Shown here: positions 37,432-46,747 of the stretch, in pieces
How positions within the stretch are numbered: position 1 is the stretch's first letter
Layout: every line of letters starts with the position of its first letter
DNA from: Pigmentiphaga litoralis
GTDB lineage: Bacteria > Pseudomonadota > Gammaproteobacteria > Burkholderiales > Burkholderiaceae_B
Assembly (NCBI RefSeq): GCF_013408655.1
Contig: NZ_JACCBP010000001.1
Location: 2,232,001-2,296,000, forward strand
Reading direction: 5' to 3'
Length of the DNA: 64,000 nt
The notes under the pieces: generated by a model
Database searches by the model: none
Seen by the model: the letters and a program-made list of their open reading frames with translations, nothing else
What the model was told of the DNA's origin: nothing
Translations under genes and position numbers: made by a program

Positions 37432-38190
37432 TCAGGAATACAAGGGCCGACGCAGCTTGCCGCGGTAACGGCGTTGCTGTTCCAGCACCTTGGCGTGCGC
37501 GCGCTCCAGTTCCAGGTAGGCCACTTCAGCCTTCTTGGCCTGCTGAGCGTTCTGCCAGCGGCTCAGTTGCGACCACGCCGTGGCAGCGCCAAAGCCCGCT
37601 ACCAGGCTCACGCCAATGGCCAGCCAGGGCTGCTGATTCGCGGCCCGCAGCATCCAGCTGACGGCCCGGTCAGGCGGCGTCGTCATACCGGCGTTCGCGT
37701 TGTCGAGCGCGATGCGCGTCATGGCGATCTGCGCCTTCAGGGCGTCCGAGCACTTCTGGATCTCTTCCGTCGTGCCTTCCTGAATGGCAAGGTTCAGCGC
37801 ATTGCTGGCCTTGCGCAATTCATTGACGGACTGCACCTGCGTCGGCACGGGCGCGCCAGAAGCATCCGGCTGCGGCGGAGCTTCCCCGAACAGCGCGGCC
37901 TTTGGACGAGCCGGCGCCGGATGCAGGCTGCCCGCTACGATCTTGTCGAAGCGGCCCTTCAGCCAGGCCAGCGCAAAGCCCTGCACCGGTTTGCGCAGGA
38001 AGGCCGGAAACCGGCCACCCGTCGCCACCGAGAACAAGGCGTTGAGCAACGCCCCTTCAGCCGAGCTGACGCCGCGCGCCCGATGGCTATGTTCCGTCCT
38101 CACCACGCCCGCACGAACAAAGCGGGTGCGTTCGACGTTCATCTCCCGCAGGAGCTCATTTTTTCGTGATTCGGTCTTGATTTTGCTCAT
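37432..38190 (-). CDS. Hypothetical protein with one C-terminal membrane helix
   Basis: 252 residues, family not recognised. A basic N terminus precedes a Pro/Ala-rich centre. A membrane segment (PWLAIGVSLVAGFGAATAW) near residue 205 is followed by a charged, probably coiled tail (AQQAKKAEVAYLELERAHAK). The arrangement resembles ElaB/YqjD-type ribosome- or membrane-associated stress proteins. The start at 38190 overlaps the holin-family gene by 35 bases, so the two are coupled. Confidence 0.75.
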   Translation of the reverse strand: MSKIKTESRKNELLREMNVERTRFVRAGVVRTEHSHRARGVSSAEGALLNALFSVATGGRFPAFLRKPVQGFALAWLKGRFDKIVAGSLHPAPARPKAALFGEAPPQPDASGAPVPTQVQSVNELRKASNALNLAIQEGTTEEIQKCSDALKAQIAMTRIALDNANAGMTTPPDRAVSWMLRAANQQPWLAIGVSLVAGFGAATAWSQLSRWQNAQQAKKAEVAYLELERAHAKVLEQQRRYRGKLRRPLYS

Positions 38191-38557
38191 CGGAACTCCG
38201 GATTGCATCTACGTCGAGGCGGACCTGCTCGAGCAGTTCGTTGAAAGGCTCACCCTTGGGCGAGGTCATGCGGCCCACCAGATAGGACGCCAGCCCCAGC
38301 AGCACCCAGCCACCGGCCAGGTACCAGGCCACCGCCGTGCGGGACGTACTGTCCCAGTAGGTGACCAGAATGGCGACTGAAATGAACGTGGCGGCAAACA
38401 GCGCACACAGCACCAACCCGACATAACCCAGGATGGTGGTGATCAACGACTGGCGATACAAGGCCAGTTCCAGTTTGAGCAGCTCGCCGTAAGGGCCGAC
38501 ACGCCCCCCGACAAACTGGGCGATCGACTTGAAACGGCCAATCTGACGTAACACCAT
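38156..38557 (-). CDS. Phage holin family protein (YqjE-like)
   Basis: 133 residues with two membrane helices (about 42-68 and 75-95) between soluble ends, the layout of the Phage_holin_3_6/YqjE group. In enterics the yqjCDE genes are stationary-phase and osmotic-stress induced. There is no phage context here, so lysis is unlikely. First or second gene of a small envelope-protein unit; it overlaps the next gene. Confidence 0.8.
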   Translation of the reverse strand: MVLRQIGRFKSIAQFVGGRVGPYGELLKLELALYRQSLITTILGYVGLVLCALFAATFISVAILVTYWDSTSRTAVAWYLAGGWVLLGLASYLVGRMTSPKGEPFNELLEQVRLDVDAIRSSDEQNQDRITKK

Positions 38558-38642
38558 AATTTCCCCCGCGACGGGCCCGCTTGAGACCGACCCGCCAGAC
38601 TACACACGTGAATTCGCCAACCTGACGGCCGGCCCCCTGCCC

Positions 38643-38936
38643 TTACTTCTTGTCCGTGTCGCTCGTGATCGGCGTCACCACGGTCGGCGCCGCCGGATCC
38701 GTCGGACGCGCGAAATCGCCTGTATGGCTACCTGCTCCCGGCACCAGAATGTCCACCAGCGCTTCCCCGAAGTTCTTCCCCAAATGCATCTTGCCGTCGT
38801 CGCCGGCAGCAACCTCTTGCGCGGCCCGTCGCTCTTCCGGCGTCGGCTCGGCCGCGTCGGCCAGATGGGTGTCGTCAACCTCTTTACGGCCTGCCTGGAT
38901 ATCGTCGATGGCATCGACATCTTTCTTGGTCAGCAT
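38643..38936 (-). CDS. Hypothetical soluble protein (97 residues)
   Basis: Acidic, Asp/Ala/Thr-rich, no membrane segment and no known domain. Begins MLTKKDVDAIDDIQAGRK. The ATG at 38936 has GGGAG upstream; longer frames to 39053 have no ribosome site. It lies between other small minus-strand genes and is probably expressed with them. Confidence 0.65.
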   Translation of the reverse strand: MLTKKDVDAIDDIQAGRKEVDDTHLADAAEPTPEERRAAQEVAAGDDGKMHLGKNFGEALVDILVPGAGSHTGDFARPTDPAAPTVVTPITSDTDKK

Positions 38937-38985
38937 GGTAGATAGCTCCCGTGGTTCTTCGTGGTTTTGTAAAAATGGGATGCGG

Positions 38986-39243
38986 TCAGTCCTCCACCTT
39001 CGGAGGGTCCGACCGATCCCGATTCCGGGACAACTGGCTGTGCGACCGATCACGGCGATCCCTGTCCTGGGCGTCTGTCCGCGGTGGCCTGACGGTCACC
39101 ACGGATGGGCCAGCTGACCGCCGTGCGTCGTCGTCATTCGCCACGTCGCGGGTACGGCCAGCGTCCCAATGGGCCAGCGCAAAGGCGGCCACGACGACAC
39201 CAGCGGGTACGAGCACGAATGAAACGGCGCGTTGGAAGATCAT
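38986..39243 (-). CDS. Small membrane protein (85 residues)
   Basis: One N-terminal helix (AVSFVLVPAGVVVAAFALAH) and an Arg/Asp-rich hydrophilic tail (DRDRRDRSHSQLSRNRDR). Unknown family. The frame is plausible by codon pattern and by sitting in a run of small minus-strand envelope genes, but a spurious frame cannot be excluded. Confidence 0.5.
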   Translation of the reverse strand: MIFQRAVSFVLVPAGVVVAAFALAHWDAGRTRDVANDDDARRSAGPSVVTVRPPRTDAQDRDRRDRSHSQLSRNRDRSDPPKVED

Positions 39244-39379
39244 GGATCGTCAACCAGTTGCTTCGGTAAATCACGAGAGATAGCGCAAGTGTCGTGCCCG
39301 GGCGAGTGCGGGGCAAGGAGGGATACGTCAGGTAATGAATGGGGGATCACACAGGGCGCCGGGCTGACGCTGGTCAACG

Positions 39380-40060
39380 TTATTTCGTTTCCTGTTTCGT
39401 CAGCCAAGTATTTACGGCCTGGGCGATCTGCTGGTCGTACCCGCGATAGTCATGCTTCGCGCCAACGATTGGAACCTGAACGAACCGATCGGACACCATC
39501 GCCTTGCGGTTCTCAGCAAACTGGGCATCGCGATCGTTCTCGGCATAAATATCGAGCACGGGCATCCGGATCTTGCGCAAATTGAGGTTGGTGTTCAGCG
39601 GCTCCGGGCCACCGGCCAGAAGGCCGACACCGAGGTATCCCACCACCCCCGAGTCCGGATGGTTCGCCAGGAAGGCCGACGTCATCCGCCCGCCCATGCT
39701 GTAGCCCATCAGGTAAATGCGTTCCACGCCTTTCTCGTTCTTGAGGAAATCCAGCGCGGCCTGGATGCGTGTGTACGCATCTGGAAAGGTCGACGCGTAC
39801 TGCTGGAAAGTGTCAGGCGACCGGTTGCCCGCGAGGGTTGGCATCTGCAACGACAGGGTGTGATACCCAAGTTCGCTATGTATGGCCTTACGCAATGGAC
39901 CGACCACATGCGAATCGGCATCCAGGCCCTGGCCATGCGCCAGAACCACGGCGACCTTGGCGTTCTTCCCGTCAAGGTATTCGCCCTGCGGCATCTGCGC
40001 CATCGCAGTCGATGCGAACAGTGCGGTCAGGGCGATGAGCAATTGCTTGAAGATGCGCAT
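39380..40060 (-). CDS. Secreted alpha/beta-hydrolase (DUF3530-like)
   Basis: 226 residues: a Sec signal (MRIFKQLLIALTALFASTAMA), then an alpha/beta-hydrolase core with LAHGQGLDADSH (oxyanion region), the nucleophile elbow GYSMGGRM, DIYAENDRD (Asp) and AKHDYRGY (His). A periplasmic esterase or peptidase is likely; the substrate is unknown. The frame opens at 40171, but the ATG at 40060 places the signal at the N terminus. Confidence 0.8.
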   Translation of the reverse strand: MRIFKQLLIALTALFASTAMAQMPQGEYLDGKNAKVAVVLAHGQGLDADSHVVGPLRKAIHSELGYHTLSLQMPTLAGNRSPDTFQQYASTFPDAYTRIQAALDFLKNEKGVERIYLMGYSMGGRMTSAFLANHPDSGVVGYLGVGLLAGGPEPLNTNLNLRKIRMPVLDIYAENDRDAQFAENRKAMVSDRFVQVPIVGAKHDYRGYDQQIAQAVNTWLTKQETK

Positions 40061-40193
40061 GGCGTCGGCCTCCGGCAAAGGCGAATCGGCCGTCACGCGG
40101 AATCGCTGAAGTCCGACCGTCCAGACGCTACACCTGCAGACGCATTTTGGAAAGCGGCTGATGCTGTGCACGGCGCCGCCCTCCCTTCCCGCC

Positions 40194-41711
40194 TCACTTG
40201 AACCGCGGCGACACGCTCAGATAGGTCTTGCTCAGCGCAGGCGCGAACTGGTCCATCGTTGCCTTGTTCATGTCGACCGGGGGCTTGGCTTCGGCGGGCA
40301 GCAGCGTGAAGTAAGGCGATTCCTTGGTGGCCTCCGTGAACTCCTTGCGCGCGTTCTGCAACAGGGCGGGCGTGGTCACGGCGTCCAGCAACGAGGCGGC
40401 CAGCACCTTCGCGCCGGTCACCATGCCCTTGTGCGCCATCGTGCTGGTGGGCGTGATGGCCGCGGGCCAGGCGTGGTAGCCGATGCCCGGCACGCTCGAC
40501 GGGAAGTTCATCATGCCCGTGGGCACGACCCACGTGACGTCGCCGTTGTCGTTGGACGCGGTGCCTTGCGGCCGTGCCGTGACGGTGGGCAGTGCCGTGG
40601 CCAGGCCGACCTCGGGCTTGTTGTTGGCCTTCTGAAGTTCTTTCGCAAACGCGACTTCTTCGGCGCTCCAGGTGGGCAGGCCGACCATTTCCATGTTCTT
40701 GCGGATCTGTTCGCTCAGCACCTTGTTGCCGAGCTGGGGCCATGCCGACGCCACAAATTCGGGCGGGTCCATGGTGGTGCCGGTCATCATCGCGGCGCCT
40801 TTGCCGACGTTGACCAACCTGTCGAAGTTTTCCTTGGCGGCGGGGGCGTTGGCGTCGCGCACGTACCACCAGATCTGTCCGAGGTCGGCAATGATGTTGG
40901 GCTGGATGCCGCCCATGGTGATGGTGCGATGGGCGCGGTAGGTGGGCCGCATGTGTTCGCGCAGCTTGTCGAATCCGATGTCCATCAGTTCGACGGCGTC
41001 GACCGCATCGCGGCCGTCCCAGGGGTTGTTCGCGCCATGCGCGGTCTTGCCGTGGAAGGTGAACTTGGCGCTGATCGCCGCATAATTCTGCAGGCCGTAT
41101 CCCGTGGACAGGTTGTCGCCGATGTGCAGGATGAAGGCCGCGTCGACGTCCTTGAAGTAGCCTGCGCGGACCAGGAAGGGACGGCTGATCAGTTGCTCTT
41201 CGGCCGGTCCGAACGAGATGATGAGCGTGCCCGGAAGTTTGTCCCGTTCCATGATGGTCTTGACCGCGAAGGCGGCCGCGGTGGCCACGCCGGCATGTGT
41301 GTTGTGGCCTTCCATGTGGCCAGGCGCGCCTGGCACCACCGGCTTGCGCGCGATGGACCCGGGCGTTTGCGACCCTTCGGGCAAGGCGTCGATCTCGGTG
41401 CTGATCGCGATGACCGGCTTGCCGCTTCCCCACTTGGCCCACAGGTTGGTCGGCATGCCTGCCCCGCCCATCTCGACCGAAAAGCCGGCGGCTTCCAGCG
41501 TGTCTTTGAGCAGCTGGGTGCTCTTGACTTCCTGCATGCCGAGTTCAGCATAGGCGTAGACGGCGTCACCGATCTGCGCGACGGTGTCGGCGTTGCGATC
41601 GATGATCCTGAATGCCTCGTCTTTGCGTTCATCGGCAAAGGCAGGTTGGGCCAACAGCAGGCCGGTGGCGGCGATTGTTGCCACACGGCATAGCACCACA
41701 GCGTAGTTCAT
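40194..41711 (-). CDS. M20 family amidohydrolase (AbgB-like), exported
   Basis: 505 residues with a signal peptide (VATIAATGLLLAQPAFA) and an M20 zinc peptidase fold: EGHNTHAGV (zinc His), GPAEEQ (catalytic Glu), and HGKTAHGANNPWDGRDAVDAVELM, which is the lid-domain signature of p-aminobenzoyl-glutamate hydrolase AbgB. Predicted to cleave an amide of an amino acid or aryl amine. The ATG at 41711 has GGGGA upstream. The periplasmic location is unusual for AbgB. Last gene of the 47.1-40.2 kb catabolic block, 131 bases after a Bug receptor gene. Confidence 0.88.
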   Translation of the reverse strand: MNYAVVLCRVATIAATGLLLAQPAFADERKDEAFRIIDRNADTVAQIGDAVYAYAELGMQEVKSTQLLKDTLEAAGFSVEMGGAGMPTNLWAKWGSGKPVIAISTEIDALPEGSQTPGSIARKPVVPGAPGHMEGHNTHAGVATAAAFAVKTIMERDKLPGTLIISFGPAEEQLISRPFLVRAGYFKDVDAAFILHIGDNLSTGYGLQNYAAISAKFTFHGKTAHGANNPWDGRDAVDAVELMDIGFDKLREHMRPTYRAHRTITMGGIQPNIIADLGQIWWYVRDANAPAAKENFDRLVNVGKGAAMMTGTTMDPPEFVASAWPQLGNKVLSEQIRKNMEMVGLPTWSAEEVAFAKELQKANNKPEVGLATALPTVTARPQGTASNDNGDVTWVVPTGMMNFPSSVPGIGYHAWPAAITPTSTMAHKGMVTGAKVLAASLLDAVTTPALLQNARKEFTEATKESPYFTLLPAEAKPPVDMNKATMDQFAPALSKTYLSVSPRFK

Positions 41712-41842
41712 AGTTTCCCCGATAGACGAATGCATGCGTTTCGCCTCCAGGCGTGAGGCAAGGGTCAGCTTATCGTGGAAGTCGAACCGGTGACAATGCT
41801 GGCGACACAGTGGCCGCCATTCAGCGGTCACCATCCGGCGCC

Positions 41843-42859
41843 CTACTCCACGGCGATCTTCGCCTTGTCGATGAGCTGGCTCCACCGTGGCAGGTCGAGC
41901 TTGAGGCGGGCGGCGACGCGGTCGGGTGGCCCGCCTTCGGGTTCGGCGCCGATGTCGGTGATGCGCTTGCGGACCTCGGGCTGCTTGAGGCCCTCGTTCA
42001 AGGCCTGGTTGAGCCGCGCGATGACCGCCGGCGGGGTGCCTTTGGGCGCGTTGAGCGACAGCCAGGAACTGACGTCGAAGCCGGTATAGCCCAGCTCGGC
42101 CAGGGTTGGCACGTCGGGCAAGGTGGCGGACCGCTGGGGCGTGGTCACGGCCAGGGCGCGCAGCTTGCCGGCTTTGACCAGGGGCGCCGCGGTGGGAACG
42201 ATGTCCATCATGACTTGCACGTTGCCAGCGATCAGGTCGGTCAGTGCGGGCGAACTGCCGCGATACGGCACGTGCATCCAGCGCACGCCCGCCACTTGCT
42301 GGAAGTATTCGCCCATGAGGTGGTTGATGCTGCCGCTGCCGGCCGACCCCATCGCCAGGGGCTGCGCGACCGTGCCCGACAGCGCGACCAGGGCCTTGAC
42401 CGAGTCGGCCTTGAGCGACAGATTCGTCACCAGCAGCCCCGGGGTGCTGGCGTACCAGATGACCGGATCGAAGCGCGCGATCGGGTCGAACTTGCGATCG
42501 CGGTACAGCGACGGGCTGACGGTGAGCGGGCCGGCGCCTCCCACGGCCAGGGTGTAGCCGTCGGGCGCGGCGCGGGCGACTTCTTCCATGGCCAGCAGCC
42601 CCCCGGCGCCGGGGCGATTTTCGACGATGAAGGCCTGGCCCAGGCTTTCGGTCAGGGACTGGGCCATCAGGCGGCCCACGATATCGACAGCGCCACCCGG
42701 CGCGAATGGCACGATCAGCCGTACCGGTTTGGCCGGGTAGGCGTCTGCCCCATGGGCAGTCGATACGAGCGCGGCCACCGTGGTCAGGCCAAGGGCGGCA
42801 GACAGGGCAAGCAGCGTGCGGCGCCGGGTGCGCGCTGCGGGTGAAGAAGCAAGGGTCAT
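41843..42859 (-). CDS. Bug family tricarboxylate-type substrate-binding protein
   Basis: 338 residues. The N-terminal signal includes RTRRRTLLALSA, which resembles a twin-arginine motif, and ends near ...STAHG. Family motifs VPFAPGGAVDIVGR and ENRPGAGGLLAM follow. The ATG at 42859 has GGAGA upstream; an ATG at 42886 is less likely. It lies between the flavoprotein and M20 genes of block A, suggesting that it delivers the pathway substrate. Confidence 0.9.
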   Translation of the reverse strand: MTLASSPAARTRRRTLLALSAALGLTTVAALVSTAHGADAYPAKPVRLIVPFAPGGAVDIVGRLMAQSLTESLGQAFIVENRPGAGGLLAMEEVARAAPDGYTLAVGGAGPLTVSPSLYRDRKFDPIARFDPVIWYASTPGLLVTNLSLKADSVKALVALSGTVAQPLAMGSAGSGSINHLMGEYFQQVAGVRWMHVPYRGSSPALTDLIAGNVQVMMDIVPTAAPLVKAGKLRALAVTTPQRSATLPDVPTLAELGYTGFDVSSWLSLNAPKGTPPAVIARLNQALNEGLKQPEVRKRITDIGAEPEGGPPDRVAARLKLDLPRWSQLIDKAKIAVE

Positions 42860-43037
42860 GGGTGTCTCCGTGGTTATCGCGGGCAAAGGTCGCCCCTGCC
42901 GGTCAAGGCATTGTTTTTTTGGGTGGTGCTCAAAAAAGGGGGCTTAGCGGGTCATGCGTGGCGGGCGCCGCCAGCCGGGTACGGCGACAGACCGGTGCCT
43001 GGGCCACACAGGCATCGCAGTTACTGCGGAAACTGGG

Positions 43038-44114
43038 TCACGTTCGTGCGGCCATGGGCTCGGTGGATGCCGCCGCGGGCACGAATGACTGCCAGTACCC
43101 CGGCCGTTCAGGCTGCTCGCCATACGACTGCAGGCGGTCGGCCGCGGCGCCAATCAGGGCCTCGGCCGTGCGGCCGCGCCGATGCAGGTAACGATCCAGT
43201 TCCGCCACACTGTCGGTCAGCACCTGATAGCCGCCCGCCATGACGGCCGACGTCATCTCGGTGGCCGAGGCGCCCGCCAGAAGAAAGCGCGCCACATCCA
43301 GGCCGGACCGCGCGCCATTGGTGGCGACCAGCGGGAAATCCTTGCCCAGCCGGCGGCGGGTCAACGCAATCCACCGTGCGGTCAGCGGCAAGGCCCACCC
43401 GCCGCCCAACGCAGCCGACGTGTCGAGCATCGGCTTTTCGGTTTCCAGATCCGGCAGGAATCCCATGAAGCGCCCCATCATCACCACGGCATCGGCCCCG
43501 CCGCGGCGGGCGGCATCGGCCAGGCCGGTGACGTCTTCGCTCTGCCCCGTCAGCTTGATCCACAACGGCAGGGTGGTCGCGCGGCGCAGTGTGGACACGA
43601 TGGTCTCGATACGGGCGGCGTCACGTTCAAGGACGATGGCGCCCTTCGCGGCTTCATCGCCATGGGGCGCGCCGATGTTCACTTCAAGCACCCGAAACCC
43701 CATGTCCTGGATCGCGGTGGCGTATGCCGCGCATTGCGCCAGGTCGCTCAGGATCAGGCTCGGGATCACATAGGCATCCAGCGTGGCCGCATGCCGGTCG
43801 GCACGGATCAAGGTTTCCATCCATTGCGCAAACGGCTGCTGGATGAGGCCCGAGCGGCAAAACACCTGCGCATCGGCAGGCGGGGCAAAGTCCCACGGCA
43901 GGCGGTTCCACTGGCCGTCCAGCAACTGGTAGTCCGTGCGATCCAGCTGGCGTTTGGCCGCCACGGATTCGTTGATCGACTTGGCCACGACGGCGCCCGC
44001 GCCGCACGCCAGCGCCGCATGGATCGCGTCGCCCGTCATGGTGTGTTCGCCTGACCCGCAGATCACGGGGTTCTTGAGTCTGAGGGTGCCAACCGTGGTG
44101 CTGGATCGTGTCAT
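43038..44114 (-). CDS. Dihydroorotate dehydrogenase-like flavoprotein
   Basis: 358-residue FMN-binding TIM barrel related to DHOD and the PreA subunit of dihydropyrimidine dehydrogenase. It shows NPVICGSGEHT at the N terminus, EVNIGAPHG (144-152), LWIKLTG with the conserved Lys, and a glycine-rich phosphate loop region around VATNGARSG. The active-site Cys/Ser expected in the NxxCP motif is Ala149 here, and no Fe-S motif is present, so the chemistry may differ from known members. The ATG at 44114 has AAGGAAG upstream. 28 bases after the IclR gene. Confidence 0.82.
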   Translation of the reverse strand: MTRSSTTVGTLRLKNPVICGSGEHTMTGDAIHAALACGAGAVVAKSINESVAAKRQLDRTDYQLLDGQWNRLPWDFAPPADAQVFCRSGLIQQPFAQWMETLIRADRHAATLDAYVIPSLILSDLAQCAAYATAIQDMGFRVLEVNIGAPHGDEAAKGAIVLERDAARIETIVSTLRRATTLPLWIKLTGQSEDVTGLADAARRGGADAVVMMGRFMGFLPDLETEKPMLDTSAALGGGWALPLTARWIALTRRRLGKDFPLVATNGARSGLDVARFLLAGASATEMTSAVMAGGYQVLTDSVAELDRYLHRRGRTAEALIGAAADRLQSYGEQPERPGYWQSFVPAAASTEPMAART

Positions 44115-44142
44115 GGTCTTCCTTGTTCGCGCGCCGACACCG

Positions 44143-45030
44143 TCAGCCGCGATGGCGCGACAGCGCCGCAAATAGGTGTTCGTACGCGCCGCTATTCAGG
44201 CGCGCGCTGACTTCGGCCGCCGCTTCCTGCACCTGGGCAATCAGGCCGGCCTGCGGAGGCGACGGAACGTCTTTTGTCGGGCCGATCACGCCAATGGTGC
44301 CGACCAGTTCATCGCCTTTATCGGTGCCGCGAAAGATTGGCGCGGCCAGCACATTCACGCCTTCCAGCACTTCGCCGCACGCGTCCTCGTACAGGTCGCG
44401 GCGGATCTTCTGCAGGCGTTCGGCCAGGCGCACCGGATCGACCATCGACGCGGGCGTGAAGGCTTCGAACTGCCGCTTCAACAACTTGCGCTGGGTCAGT
44501 TCGTCGCACCAGGCCAGCACGATGCGCCCCTGCGCCGAACAATGCGCCGGCACGCGGTTGCCTGGCTTGACCGTGATGCAGACCTGCCGCGTCGAGTCCA
44601 CCGCGGAAATCACCAGCGCCGAATCGTGCGTGGCCGCCGACAACAACGCGGTCTGCCCGGTCTGGTCGCGCAGGCGCGTCAGGTAGGGATCGGCAATCAG
44701 CCGCAGGTCGAACTGTTCCCCTGCCGCGATGCCGTAGCCCACCAGTTTGGCGCCCAGGCGATACTTCTCGCTGGCCGGGTCCTGTTCGACGATGCCCAGT
44801 TGCCGCAGCGACGCCAGATGCCGATACACGCGCGGCTTGGGCTCGTCCATGGCCGCGGCCAGTTCGGTCACGCCCATCGGCCGGCGGGCCAGGGTCAGCT
44901 GGTCGAGCAGCGCGAAGACGATCGCTACCGATTCAAGCAGCGCCGGCCCGGCCTTCGCCGGTTCATCCGGCGGGTCGGCAGGCAAGCCGGCAGGCAGGGT
45001 CGGCAGCGTATCGTCATTGCGTGGTGTCAC
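44143..45030 (-). CDS. IclR family transcriptional regulator
   Basis: 295 residues with an N-terminal winged HTH (about 32-95, GVTELAAAMDEPKPRVYRHLASL) and an IclR effector domain (about 105-280, CSAQGRIVLAW). It sits inside the operon of block A rather than divergent from it, 2 bases after the DUF6282 gene, so it is likely autoregulated. The inverted repeat at 47141-47177 is its likely target. Confidence 0.92.
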   Translation of the reverse strand: MTPRNDDTLPTLPAGLPADPPDEPAKAGPALLESVAIVFALLDQLTLARRPMGVTELAAAMDEPKPRVYRHLASLRQLGIVEQDPASEKYRLGAKLVGYGIAAGEQFDLRLIADPYLTRLRDQTGQTALLSAATHDSALVISAVDSTRQVCITVKPGNRVPAHCSAQGRIVLAWCDELTQRKLLKRQFEAFTPASMVDPVRLAERLQKIRRDLYEDACGEVLEGVNVLAAPIFRGTDKGDELVGTIGVIGPTKDVPSPPQAGLIAQVQEAAAEVSARLNSGAYEHLFAALSRHRG

Positions 45031-45032
45031 GG

Positions 45033-45980
45033 TCAGTCCTCGAGTCCCATCAGGGTGGCGGCATTGGTCGAGGTCATTTTACGGATGTCCTCTTCGCTGT
45101 GCCCCAGGTCCAGGCAGGTGCCGATCACGCTGCGGAATCCGTCAACGATGCGCGGGTTGCCGACCTGCCCCAGATCCGAGCCGAGAATGGTCAGGTCGAC
45201 CGTGCCGGCATCGATCACCTGCTGCAGGAATTCCGGGTCATAGAACTTGAACTTGGAACCCGGCACCCACATGCACATGGAGTGCTCCATGTACACGCCC
45301 TGCCGCGCCAGTTCCCGCATGTCGTCCAGCGTCGCGTCCACCACATAGGTCGGATGGTTCACCAGGATGCGCTTTACGCCGCGCGCGCGCGCTTCATCGA
45401 ACAAGGGCCACATCTCGCTGATGTGAAGATGGCCGCCCGATAGCACCACGTCCGCTTCCGCAATCAGGTCCAGGATGTCTTTGACCTCGGGCTTGAGGCG
45501 ACCCTGCGCATCCAGTACCGTCAGGGGCTCGGGCTCGATCATCTTGCGTTTGGTCTGCGGAAATTTATCGGTGAAGTGCGCATCCGCCTTGTGATGATCG
45601 ATGTGGTTCTTTGACGAAAAGGTCGGCATCCACACCAGGCGCGCGCCCAGCTTGATGCCATGCTCCACCGCATGCACATTGAGTCCGCCGACCGCGTTGT
45701 TGAGCGGCACGCCCGACAGCATCAGCACACCCAGCTCACTGAAGTGTTTGTTCAGCAGCGCGGTCACCGGCGTGGCCGAGTAGTAGTGGTCCTTCAGCAG
45801 CAAGGCGCGCAGGCCCGCTTCGGACGCTTCCTTCATCGCTTCGATATGGTCGAGGTAGCGCGCCATGACCGACGGTCCGCTGTGACAGTGCAGGTCAATG
45901 GCACCCTTCACAAGCTGGTCGATGGTCGCGTCACGATCGCGGCCGATGGGGGCTGGAACGGGTTTGGGAACGGCATTCAT
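45033..45980 (-). CDS. DUF6282 family metal-dependent hydrolase
   Basis: 315 residues with amidohydrolase/PHP-like metal motifs: DLHCHSGPS near residue 30, LLKDHYYSA (His), SKNHIDHHKAD, SGGHLHISE and a final Asp in ILGSDLGQ. The set of His and Asp residues suggests a binuclear metal hydrolase; the reaction is not known. The ATG at 45980 overlaps the aldolase stop as ATGA. It resembles uncharacterised proteins called DUF6282 in Bordetella-like genomes. Confidence 0.78.
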   Translation of the reverse strand: MNAVPKPVPAPIGRDRDATIDQLVKGAIDLHCHSGPSVMARYLDHIEAMKEASEAGLRALLLKDHYYSATPVTALLNKHFSELGVLMLSGVPLNNAVGGLNVHAVEHGIKLGARLVWMPTFSSKNHIDHHKADAHFTDKFPQTKRKMIEPEPLTVLDAQGRLKPEVKDILDLIAEADVVLSGGHLHISEMWPLFDEARARGVKRILVNHPTYVVDATLDDMRELARQGVYMEHSMCMWVPGSKFKFYDPEFLQQVIDAGTVDLTILGSDLGQVGNPRIVDGFRSVIGTCLDLGHSEEDIRKMTSTNAATLMGLED

Positions 45981-46747
45981 GTTGGTTGTCTCCGGGGGTT
46001 CATGGACGCGGCCAGTTGCGTGGCCGCGCTGCGCAGCCAGCTTTGATCGGACCCGATCACAAAGAAGCTGACCCCGCGTTGTGCGTAACTGTCGACGGCC
46101 GTGGCGTCGGCCAGGAAGATGCCGACCGCGGTCCCCCTTGCCTGCCCGGCGTCGATGATGGTGGCGATCGCGGCATCGACCCGCGGGTGATCGAGTTGTG
46201 TCACGCCATATGACAGGGCCAGATCCGCGCGGCCGATGAACAGGCAGTCCACGCCGGGCACGGCGGCGATGTCGGCCACGTGGTCGATCGCCGAAGCGTC
46301 TTCGATCTGGCAAATCACGCTGATCGCGTTATCGGACGCCGTGACGTGGTCAGCCATGCCGATGGCGCCATAACCGCCAGCACGCGGCGAGTTGCTGAAG
46401 CCCCGTTCGCCATTGCGATAGCGGCACATGGCCACCACCGCACGCGCCGTTGCAGCGTCTTTGACATGCGGCACCACCACGCCCGCAGCACCCAGATCCA
46501 GCGCATGCAACGCTGTTTCGGGACGCTGATCGGCCAGCCGCACCAGGCCTGCCGTGCCTGCCGCCCGCGCCGACAGCAGGCAGACGTCCAGTTGTGAGGG
46601 ATCGAACGACGCATGCTCGGTGTCCAGCACGACCGCATCCAGCCCGCTCGTGCCCGCGATTTCGACATGCTGAAACGCCGGCGTCTTGATGAAGCACGCG
46701 CTCAGGACGTCGCGATCGCGCAGCCGCTGCCTGAAGGGCGAGGTCAT
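45977..46747 (-). CDS. HpcH/HpaI aldolase family protein
   Basis: 256-residue TIM barrel of the class II pyruvate-aldolase group, with LDTEHASFDPSQ, VVVPHVKDA, QIEDASAIDHV (metal Glu) and CLFIGRADLALSYGV (metal Asp). Likely cleaves or forms a 4-hydroxy-2-oxo acid or 2-keto sugar acid. It is joined to both neighbours by ATGA overlaps: the cupin gene upstream and the DUF6282 gene downstream. Confidence 0.9.
   Translation of the reverse strand: MTSPFRQRLRDRDVLSACFIKTPAFQHVEIAGTSGLDAVVLDTEHASFDPSQLDVCLLSARAAGTAGLVRLADQRPETALHALDLGAAGVVVPHVKDAATARAVVAMCRYRNGERGFSNSPRAGGYGAIGMADHVTASDNAISVICQIEDASAIDHVADIAAVPGVDCLFIGRADLALSYGVTQLDHPRVDAAIATIIDAGQARGTAVGIFLADATAVDSYAQRGVSFFVIGSDQSWLRSAATQLAASMNPRRQPT

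Noticed and set aside
38156..38557. Prophage lysis gene
   Set aside because: Annotated family is called phage holin, but no phage genes surround it and the layout fits the chromosomal YqjE group.
42900..42940. T7 and A6 runs upstream of the Bug gene of block A
   Set aside because: No stable stem lies directly before either run, so I do not call a terminator.
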